From: JAPEKQ01 sp964516845
Lineage (GTDB): Bacteria; Joyebacterota; Joyebacteria; Joyebacterales; Joyebacteraceae
Assembly: GCA_964516845.1 (NCBI GenBank)
Contig: CAZEXP010000003.1
Coordinates: 44,359-108,358, forward strand
Length of the DNA stretch: 64,000 bases
Direction: 5' to 3'
Positions 58,266-64,000 of this stretch are shown here, one piece after another. The translations under genes and the position numbers were made by a program. Each line of letters opens with the position of its first letter. The stretch's first letter is position 1. The notes beneath the pieces are model-generated. The model searched no databases. It was not told the DNA's origin and saw only the letters and a list, made by a program, of their open reading frames with translations.

Positions 58266-60344
58266 TCACACGGCGGGGGCTCCCTGCTGTGACCGTGCCA
58301 CCTGGCGTCTGGCGACACTGAGGATATGCTCGACTGTGAAGCCGTACTTCTCCGTCAGGTCATCCGCCGGCGCGGACGCCCCGAAGCTCCGCATACCGAT
58401 GATCTCGCCCGTTGGACCTGCATAGCGCTCCCACCCGAACGTCCCTCCCGCCTCGACCACGACGCGGGCGCGAACCTGGAGTGGCAGCACGGCGTCCCTG
58501 TAGGCAAGGTCCTGCCTCTCAAAGAGCTCCCAGCTCGGCAAGCTCACGACGCGGGACGCGACTCCCTCTTCGGTGAGACGCTCGTGCGCGTCGATGCAGA
58601 GCGTCACCTCACTCCCGGTCGCGATGAGGACAACGTCCGGCGTCCCGACGCAGTCAGCCAGGATGTAGCCCCCGCGGCCGACCTGTGACGCAGCGTACCG
58701 CCCGCGGTCGATGACGGGCAGGTCCTGTCGCGAGAGCACGAGCGCCACGGGTTCGTCTCGCAGCGGCGCGATGACTCGCCACGCGTCGACGACCTCGTTG
58801 GCGTCCGCCGGACGCAACACGATGAGGTCCGGAATCGCCCTGAGCGACGCGAGCTGCTCGATGGGCTGGTGCGTCGGGCCGTCCTCCCCCACACTAATCG
58901 AGTCGTGCGTGAAGATGTGGACGGTCGGAAGCCCCATGATCGCGGCGAGCCGAATGGCAGGCCTGGCGTAGTCGGAGAACACGAGATAGGTCGCGCCGTA
59001 GCTCCGGAGCCCGCAGAGCGCCAGACCGTTGACGATGGCGAGCATCGCATGCTCCCGAACGCCGAACCGGATGTTCCGGCCTCCCGGCGTCTCCGCAGTC
59101 AGTTCCCCGGCGCCCTCGAAGGTCAGCAGCGACTTGTTCGACGGCGCCAGGTCGGCCGAGCCGCCGAGGATCCACGGAATGCGCGCCCCGAGCTGATTGA
59201 GGACATCGCTCGAGGCGGTTCGGGTCGCGACCTTTTTCGAACCGGGCTCGTACTCCTTGAGGTCGCGGTCCCACCCCTCGGGGAGCTTCCGCTCCAACAT
59301 CAGCCCGAACGCGACGGCGAGATCAGGATGCTCGGTGCCGTACGCACCGAAGCTCTCGCGCCACTCCGCGCTGAGCTTCCGGCCCCGTGCGCCGACGCCC
59401 GAAGCGAAGCGCTCGCGCACGCCATCCGGAACGAGGAAGTGCGCGTCCTCGGGCCAGCCGTACGCGCGCTTCGTCAGCCGGACCTCCTCCTCCCCGAGCG
59501 CCGCGCCGTGGGCGTCGCTCGAGTCCTGCTTGTTCGGCGCGCCGTAGGCGATGTGGCTCTTGACGATGACGAGCGTCGGCCGGTCGGTCGTCTTGCGGAA
59601 CTCAGTGAACGCTCCATCGAGGGCGTCGAGATCATTCGCGTCGTCAATATGATCAACGCGCCACCCGAGCGCCTCGAACCGCGCGGCGACATCCTCGGTG
59701 AATGTGATGTCCGTGCCGCCCTCGATCGTGATGTCGTTGCTGTCGTAGATCCAGCAGAGGTTCGAGAGACGCAGATGGCCGGCGAGCGATGCCGCCTCGT
59801 ACGAGATGCCCTCCATCAGGTCACCATCACCGGCGAGCGCGAAGACGTCGTACCCGAACATCTCGAACCCGGGACGATCGAAGTGCGCTCCCGTCCATCG
59901 ACCGGCGATGGCCATCCCGACGCTTGTCGCAACACCCTGTCCCAACGGCCCCGTCGTGGTCTCCACGCCGGTCGTCAGGCCGTACTCGGGGTGTCCCGCA
60001 CATCGCCCGTCAAGCTGCCTGAACCGCTTGATGTCGTCCAGACTCACCGCTGGACGTTCAGAGACACTCCCATCGGGCTCAACGTCTTTCACGCCGGCCA
60101 GATGCAGGACGGAGTAGATGAGCATCGAGGCGTGTCCTGCCGAGAGCACGAACCGGTCGCGGCCCGGCCAGAGCGGGTCGGCGGGGTCGTACCGCATGAT
60201 GCGCCGCCAGAGCGAGTAGACGACGGGCGCCAGTCCCATCGGCGTTCCGGGATGTCCGGAGCCCGCCGCCTCGACGGCGTCCATCGAGAGGGTTCGGATC
60301 GTGTCGACGCAGAGCTCGTCGATGTCGTGTCGAGTCGGTTCCAT
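58266..60344 (-). CDS. tkt: Transketolase
   Basis: The 692-aa product is of normal length for a bacterial transketolase. It has the TPP-binding motif GDGDLMEGISYEAASLAGHLRLSNLCWIYDSNDITIEGG, the N-terminal SGHPGTPMGLAPVVYSLW, and the pyrimidine-domain segment NIRFGVREHAMLAIVNGLAL with the catalytic Glu. HIFTHDSISVGEDGPTHQPIEQLASLRAIP and the C-terminal domain follow. It moves two-carbon units between sugar phosphates in the pentose-phosphate pathway, in the cytosol. The ATG is preceded by CAGGATGGCCCT. It is a single gene; the terminator just upstream belongs to the msr gene. Confidence 0.95.
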   Translation of the reverse strand: MEPTRHDIDELCVDTIRTLSMDAVEAAGSGHPGTPMGLAPVVYSLWRRIMRYDPADPLWPGRDRFVLSAGHASMLIYSVLHLAGVKDVEPDGSVSERPAVSLDDIKRFRQLDGRCAGHPEYGLTTGVETTTGPLGQGVATSVGMAIAGRWTGAHFDRPGFEMFGYDVFALAGDGDLMEGISYEAASLAGHLRLSNLCWIYDSNDITIEGGTDITFTEDVAARFEALGWRVDHIDDANDLDALDGAFTEFRKTTDRPTLVIVKSHIAYGAPNKQDSSDAHGAALGEEEVRLTKRAYGWPEDAHFLVPDGVRERFASGVGARGRKLSAEWRESFGAYGTEHPDLAVAFGLMLERKLPEGWDRDLKEYEPGSKKVATRTASSDVLNQLGARIPWILGGSADLAPSNKSLLTFEGAGELTAETPGGRNIRFGVREHAMLAIVNGLALCGLRSYGATYLVFSDYARPAIRLAAIMGLPTVHIFTHDSISVGEDGPTHQPIEQLASLRAIPDLIVLRPADANEVVDAWRVIAPLRDEPVALVLSRQDLPVIDRGRYAASQVGRGGYILADCVGTPDVVLIATGSEVTLCIDAHERLTEEGVASRVVSLPSWELFERQDLAYRDAVLPLQVRARVVVEAGGTFGWERYAGPTGEIIGMRSFGASAPADDLTEKYGFTVEHILSVARRQVARSQQGAPAV

Positions 60345-60446
60345 AGGGCCATCCTGTTCTTCAGAAGGATTTCGGGGTGAGTGTTCAGTCTACCCGCGAG
60401 CGACGGCTTTGTGAAGACGGGTCTTGGCTCGGCCGTAGCACGTAAC

Positions 60447-60477
60447 AAGAGAGGGGCCGCGATGCGGCCCCTCTCTT
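60447..60477 (-). terminator. Terminator of the MsrB-MsrA gene
   Basis: A perfect 14-bp stem, AAGAGAGGGGCCGC / GCGGCCCCTCTCTT, with loop GAT. The same stem core occurs at 63766-63796. Confidence 0.88.
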
Positions 60478-60496
60478 TGCGCGATGCCCGAAAGTG

Positions 60497-61459
60497 CTAG
60501 AATCTGGGCGTGTAGACGTGGCAGTAGGGCTGCTGCCCCTTCCGCTCGTAGTAGTCCTGGTGGTAATCCTCCGCCTTCCAGAACTCTCCGGCGGGCCTCA
60601 CGCTCGTCGCGATGTCATATCCCTTGTCCTCGAGGATCGCGATCAACCGCTCCACCGTCGCCTTCTCCTCCTCGCTGCCGTAGAAGACCGCGGAGAGGTA
60701 CTGCCCTCCGATGTCGGGTCCCTGACCGTTGTGCTGCGTCGGGTCGTGGATCTCGAAGAACAGCCGGGCGAGTTCTTCGTACGTGACCTTCTCAGGGTCG
60801 TACTCCACCTCGACCGCCTCGAGGTGTCCCGTCCTGCCACTGAGGACCTCCTGATAGGTCGGGTCCTCCTTGGTACCACCCATGTAGCCGGACACCGCGG
60901 AGACCACGCCCTCCTTGCCGGCGAACTGGTGCTCGACACCCCAGAAGCATCCGCCCGCGAAGTGTGCGAAGGCTGTCTCGACAGCCTGCTCGCCGACCGC
61001 GCTCGACGCGGCAGGCTTGAACACCATCGAGATCGAGTTCACGCAGTGCCGGACGTTCTTGTCCGTCAGCTCCTCGCCCATGAACACGTGACCGAGATGC
61101 GCGCCGCAGTTGGCGCAGAGGATCTCGGTTCTCCTCCCGTCCGCATCGGTCTCGCGCCGGACCGCACCGTCGATCTCATCGTCGAAGCTCGGCCACCCGC
61201 ACGACGAGACGAACTTGTCGGTCGACTCATAGAGCGGCGCATCACAGCGCCTGCAGTGATAGGTGCCTTCCTGAACGTTGTCGTCATACTCTCCCGAGAA
61301 GGGCCGCTCGGTCCCCTTGTCGATGATCACAGCGGCCTCTTCGGGCGTCAGTTCGCGATACTCCTTACTGCTCATGTCCATCTCCTGTTCCCCGCATGCC
61401 GTGGTGAATGGAAGCGCTACGACAAGCAGGATCACGACCGCCGCCATTCGCTTGATCAC
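60497..61459 (-). CDS. msrAB: Lipoprotein MsrB-MsrA fusion, methionine-sulfoxide reductase
   Basis: The start chosen is GTG 61459 with AGGAG seven bases upstream. The 320-aa product has a signal ending PFTTAC, so it is probably a lipoprotein outside the inner membrane. MsrB comes first: zinc site CRRC and CANC, GWPSFDD, HLGHVF, and catalytic Cys in RHCVNSISM. MsrA follows, with catalytic Cys in FAGGCFWGVEH, then GYMGGTKEDPTYQEV and HNGQGPDIGGQYLSAVFY. Together they reduce both R and S methionine sulfoxide, the PilB-like arrangement without a thioredoxin domain, so electrons must come from elsewhere. The export signal suggests repair of periplasmic or surface proteins. Confidence 0.93.
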   Translation of the reverse strand: MIKRMAAVVILLVVALPFTTACGEQEMDMSSKEYRELTPEEAAVIIDKGTERPFSGEYDDNVQEGTYHCRRCDAPLYESTDKFVSSCGWPSFDDEIDGAVRRETDADGRRTEILCANCGAHLGHVFMGEELTDKNVRHCVNSISMVFKPAASSAVGEQAVETAFAHFAGGCFWGVEHQFAGKEGVVSAVSGYMGGTKEDPTYQEVLSGRTGHLEAVEVEYDPEKVTYEELARLFFEIHDPTQHNGQGPDIGGQYLSAVFYGSEEEKATVERLIAILEDKGYDIATSVRPAGEFWKAEDYHQDYYERKGQQPYCHVYTPRF

Positions 61460-61545
61460 GGATCGCTCCTTGCCTGGGTCCATACACTTCACATTGCGTT
61501 AGATTCCCAGGCGCAAGCAGGGGTTCGCCGCCGGGGCGCACGGGA

Positions 61546-62136
61546 TCACGCCAGCTCGGGCAGCTGCCACTCCACGCGCCGGTAGACGCCGTCTCTGCGT
61601 TCCATGAGCCCGTTCATGACAAACTCCCGCCGGAAGAGACAGTAGTCAGGATGATGCCTCTCGATGATCTCATTGACCTCCTTCTCCGAGTACTCCACCC
61701 CCTCCTCGAAGCGCTCCACCAACCACTTGAGGATGACCAGCCGCTTCTTGTACCCGGCCGGGACCCGCGTTATCTGGTCCCCGTCCATGAAGGTCCCCAA
61801 GACCTTGGCCTCCCAGGCGTCGTACTCGATGCCGTCCGCAAGAGAGACGACGGTCTCCGGGCTGAACGACGAGAAGACCCGCTTGCTCATCTCCTGCAGG
61901 CTATCCACGCTCAACCGGTAGAGATGGTCGTTCCCGTCGGTGCGCATGTCAACGAACCCAAGCTCTCGCAGCTTGTCCAGATGGTGTGACGCCGTCGGCG
62001 CCTTGAGACCCAGCAGCGACGCCAGCTCCTCCACCCCACACTCGCGGTCGGCCAGCACACCGATGATCTTGAGCCGGTTCTCGTTCGCCAGCACCTTGAA
62101 GAAGCCTAGCAGGGTGTCGATGTCGTGTTGTCCCAT
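61546..62136 (-). CDS. ArsR-type regulator with DUF2087 domain
   Basis: The start is ATG 62136, with AGGAGG four bases upstream. The 196-aa product has an ArsR winged helix (FFKVLANENRLKIIGVLADR, VEELASLLGLKAPTASHHLDKLRELGFVDMRTDG). The metal-ligand Cys motif of classic ArsR is absent. A C-terminal DUF2087 domain (GYKKRLVILKWLVERFEEGVEYSEKEVNEIIERHHPDYCLFRREFVMNGLMERR) follows. DUF2087 proteins often control a neighbouring gene of unknown signal. It lies upstream of the msr gene on the same strand but with an 86-base gap. A perfect inverted repeat over its own promoter suggests autoregulation. Confidence 0.9.
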   Translation of the reverse strand: MGQHDIDTLLGFFKVLANENRLKIIGVLADRECGVEELASLLGLKAPTASHHLDKLRELGFVDMRTDGNDHLYRLSVDSLQEMSKRVFSSFSPETVVSLADGIEYDAWEAKVLGTFMDGDQITRVPAGYKKRLVILKWLVERFEEGVEYSEKEVNEIIERHHPDYCLFRREFVMNGLMERRDGVYRRVEWQLPELA

Positions 62137-62144
62137 GAGACCTC

Positions 62145-62198
62145 CTAGTTTGATGGATATCTAATTAGTAATGTATCAAACTAGACCGAGACAGTCAA
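62145..62198 (-). promoter_or_regulatory. Promoter and inverted-repeat operator of the ArsR-DUF2087 gene
   Basis: On the minus strand TTGACT (62193-62198), 17 bases, TACATT (62170-62175). CTAGTTTGAT (62145-62154) and ATCAAACTAG (62175-62184) are perfect 10-base inverted copies. One overlaps the spacer, the other the ribosome-site region, and a CTAATTAG palindrome (62161-62168) lies between. Confidence 0.78.
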
Positions 62199-62289
62199 GG
62201 GCGACTTCTGACCGGGTTGCTCGCGCTCCACCGCCGGCCGCGCTCGGCTCCCGAACCAGCAGCCCTCGGTGCGTGTTGGGCCGACGAAG

Positions 62290-62317
62290 AGAGAGGCCGG
62301 CGCTTGCCGGCCTCTCT
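62290..62317 (-). terminator. Terminator of the exported-protein gene at 62390
   Basis: A perfect 12-bp stem, AGAGAGGCCGGC / GCCGGCCTCTCT, with loop GCTT. Confidence 0.83.
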
Positions 62318-62389
62318 GTGTGTGAGATCCCCTGTGTCGTCTGAAGGGCAGAACCAGATCATTGGAAGGACGCGCCCGAAGACAGGCAT

Positions 62390-63607
62390 CTACCGACGAT
62401 ACATGGCCTTGATGTTGCCCCAGCTGCGGGACTCCACCGGAACATGGTAATAGCCCTCGAACCAGGTGTCGTCAAGGTTGATACCGGCACCGCCCGCAGA
62501 ACCCGGTCCGCAGCCGTCGTCGCTCGTGTAGAACGTGACACGGACCTGGAACCTGACATCGTACACAGGGCTCAGGTATTGGTCCAGCGGCTCCCCGCGC
62601 AGGCCGTTAGATCCCCATCCATTACACGCACCGAAGTCACCGAACCATGTGCCGAGCGAGGTCCATTCCCCTCCATCAACGTTCACAGAGACATCCCAGA
62701 AGTCGTGGGCATCGATCGTTGGGACCTCAGCGTGAATCGCGTAGCGCAGCGTGCAGGATTGTGCACCGCCCGGCACGCTTACGACGGGAGTGATGAGCGC
62801 GTTCGCAAGGTTCGGAGGAATGATGCTGGTGTCGGCGTCATCACCGCACCACCACGACGGGATCACATTCGAGGAGCAAACGTCATTCACGAGATGCCAG
62901 TAGTCGCCGGCAACACCCGGGATCGTGGGAGTGCACACGCTGCCCGCGTTGACGTCGTCGAAGAAGTACACGGCACCGCCGTAGAAGTCGTAGATCTTGA
63001 TGTTGTCGACATGGTAGGCGCCGCCGACCGATTGATAGACGCCGTCCTCATCTGACATGCTACCATCGGATATGAAGCGGAAGCGGGCTTCGACAGGGTT
63101 GTCCATGCCGGTGAGCACGAAGCCGTACGCCCCGATGTCCACCCAGGTACCGCCGGCGATCTGGCCATCGTAGCCGGAATTGAGGTCGACGTACTCACCT
63201 CCCTGCTTGGCCTGCACGTACGTATAGTCGTATCCGACCTCGCTGTCATAGTAGTGAGCGAATGTCATCACCGGGTACACGGCACCTGCAACGTCGACGG
63301 CGGGAAGCACAAGCCTGTCGTCCCACTGGTTGCCGTAGCCACCGTCGGCGTCATAGTCGAAGGTTCCACACCACCAATGGTCAGTGCCATCGAACGACAT
63401 GTAGCTGCTCACGTGGAAGTGAGGGACCGCACCTGCTGTGAGGTCAACGGTTGTGAACCCGGTGGGATCGCTCATGTCCCAGTACATGAATATGAGATTG
63501 TTCCAGCGCGAACGGACGAAGTCGGTGCCGCTCTCCTCCTGTGGCTTCCCCGTCACTGCCCCCGCCGTCAGAAGCACGGTGAGCAACACAGCCATCACAA
63601 GTCGCAT
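62390..63607 (-). CDS. Exported beta-sandwich protein with WG-IKA C-terminal tail
   Basis: The start chosen is ATG 63607, with GAGAGGGGGAG upstream. The 405-aa product has a signal peptide (LVMAVLLTVLLTAGAVTG). Two MAM/jelly-roll-like domains follow, each with Trp-Trp-Cys-Gly (HWWCGTFDYDADGGYGNQWD and SWWCGDDADTSI) and strands like VYPVMTFAHYYDSEVGYDY. A final VRVTFYTSDDGCGPG and an aspartate-containing strand precede the tail VESRSWGNIKAMYRR, the only one with an extra Arg. The repeated WWCG loops and paired Cys suggest a disulfide-stabilised adhesin. It is a single-gene unit. Confidence 0.85.
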   Translation of the reverse strand: MRLVMAVLLTVLLTAGAVTGKPQEESGTDFVRSRWNNLIFMYWDMSDPTGFTTVDLTAGAVPHFHVSSYMSFDGTDHWWCGTFDYDADGGYGNQWDDRLVLPAVDVAGAVYPVMTFAHYYDSEVGYDYTYVQAKQGGEYVDLNSGYDGQIAGGTWVDIGAYGFVLTGMDNPVEARFRFISDGSMSDEDGVYQSVGGAYHVDNIKIYDFYGGAVYFFDDVNAGSVCTPTIPGVAGDYWHLVNDVCSSNVIPSWWCGDDADTSIIPPNLANALITPVVSVPGGAQSCTLRYAIHAEVPTIDAHDFWDVSVNVDGGEWTSLGTWFGDFGACNGWGSNGLRGEPLDQYLSPVYDVRFQVRVTFYTSDDGCGPGSAGGAGINLDDTWFEGYYHVPVESRSWGNIKAMYRR

Positions 63608-63677
63608 GCACTCCCCCTCTCGCAACGAGCCGAATCGGCGACAGTCCCGTAGGACCGCACCATGCCAAGACGACCTC

Positions 63678-63683
63678 ATTATA
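63678..63683 (-). promoter_or_regulatory. Possible -10 box for the exported-protein gene at 62390-63607
   Basis: A perfect TATAAT on the minus strand, but the -35 at 17 bases (TGGCGG) is poor. Confidence 0.45.
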
Positions 63684-63765
63684 TCAGATGAGGCGACACG
63701 CCGCCACATCTGCTCTGGGCGGCGGGTCCCGACCCCTCCGGGTTCTCCAGCTCTGGGGGTACAAA

Positions 63766-63796
63766 GAGAGAGGGGCCGCTTCGCGGCCCCTCTCTC
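63766..63796 (-). terminator. Terminator of tRNA-Glu
   Basis: A perfect 14-bp stem, GAGAGAGGGGCCGC / GCGGCCCCTCTCTC, with a 3-base loop, followed on the minus strand by TTTGT. It has nearly the same stem as 60447-60477. Confidence 0.9.
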
Positions 63797-63800
63797 CTCA

Positions 63801-63875
63801 TGGCATCCCCAACGGGAATCGAACCCGTGTTGCCGCCGTGAAAGGGCGGTGTCCTAACCCCTAGACGATGGGGAC
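63801..63875 (-). tRNA. tRNA-Glu (anticodon TTC)
   Basis: On the minus strand a 72-base cloverleaf starts GTCCCCA and ends TGGGGATG, with the acceptor stem pairing through a G-T wobble. The CCGCC-CTTTCAC-GGCGG anticodon arm carries TTC. The T arm is ACGGG-TTCGATT-CCCGT, and an encoded CCA follows (63801-63803). A strong terminator lies 4 bases downstream. Confidence 0.97.
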
Positions 63876-63893
63876 GTATTCGCTCGTCATGCT

Positions 63894-63921
63894 AATGTAG
63901 CCATGACAACTTGAACCGCAA
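63894..63921 (-). promoter_or_regulatory. Promoter of tRNA-Glu
   Basis: On the minus strand TTGCGG (63916-63921), a 16-base spacer, TACATT (63894-63899), about 20 bases upstream of the tRNA. Confidence 0.6.
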
Positions 63922-63962
63922 GCCGTGCCCGGCGAGATCGGCCGACGCGCCGGCCGCAAACG

Positions 63963-64000
63963 CTAATCGTCGGCCCACTCCGGCATCGACTTCATGTAGT
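63963..64000 (-). CDS. C-terminal end of a minus-strand gene, cut by window edge
   Basis: The last codons read YMKSMPEWADD and then TAG (63963-63965). Only 11 residues are visible. The acidic, Trp-containing end is not enough to name a family. Confidence 0.55.
   Translation of the reverse strand, partial: YMKSMPEWADD

Noticed and set aside
1..64000. Insertion sequences, phage genes, CRISPR arrays or integrase/attachment sites
   Set aside because: No transposase, integrase or regularly spaced repeats seen on either strand. The one tRNA shows no duplicated 3' end in this window.

Overview
The window is GC-rich chromosomal DNA from a Gram-negative bacterium. Evidence for that envelope type is a TonB-dependent outer-membrane receptor, an outer-membrane barrel and many lipoproteins. 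Six large exported proteins end in a FlgD-type Ig fold with a PNPFNP-like start and a K-hydrophobic-K/R finish, as in FCB-group bacteria. Together with PEP-CTERM proteins, high GC and a high share of secreted beta-rich proteins, this suggests an uncultured FCB-type lineage such as Eisenbacteria or Krumholzibacteriota. That placement is inference. I see no insertion sequences, phage genes, CRISPR arrays or rRNA. One tRNA-Glu(TTC) lies at the right edge.

Layout: 1-5.2 kb has a truncated carbohydrate-binding-like secreted protein, a fused ECF-S/TonB receptor, a secreted protein, and a DUF2007-thioesterase pair. 5.3-12.3 kb has a C25 (gingipain-like) protein, a beta-helix protein and another exported protein. 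12.4-21 kb has plsY, two PEP-CTERM paralogues, hflK-hflC, a LysM protein, an MscS channel and an arylsulfotransferase-like protein. 21-24.3 kb is a sugar-type ABC importer without its ATPase. 24.3-32.3 kb has a fibronectin-III protein, a SpoIIE phosphatase, a ZU5-like lipoprotein and a beta-helix protein. 32.4-35.6 kb is a GntR/YtrA-type ABC operon. 36-44.1 kb holds four exported proteins, one interrupted by an in-frame TGA. 44.1-48.4 kb is a sulfatase-like pair with a MOCOS-like aminotransferase. 48.6-53.1 kb is a CsoR-controlled operon with a MacB/FtsX-type ABC exporter. 53.2-64 kb has further exported proteins, an HD-GYP protein, a three-gene operon with a strong palindromic operator, transketolase, a lipoprotein MsrB-MsrA fusion, an ArsR-DUF2087 regulator and tRNA-Glu.

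The most interesting signal is a short C-terminal tail shared by seven otherwise unrelated exported proteins, consensus PVExxxWGxIKAx[YF][RK]. It always sits at the last residues, is written with different codons, and never occurs with the FlgD-type or PEP-CTERM tails also present. It looks like a third C-terminal sorting or attachment signal, and I know of no name for it. Other leads are a UGA followed by a hairpin resembling a bacterial SECIS, an inner-membrane transporter domain fused to an outer-membrane receptor around an internal signal peptide, and a putative copper-responsive export operon.

Promoters are strikingly uniform: TTGAC-like -35 boxes, usually 17 bases before a TATA-like -10. 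Most exported-protein genes are single units with their own promoter and a perfect GC-rich terminator hairpin.
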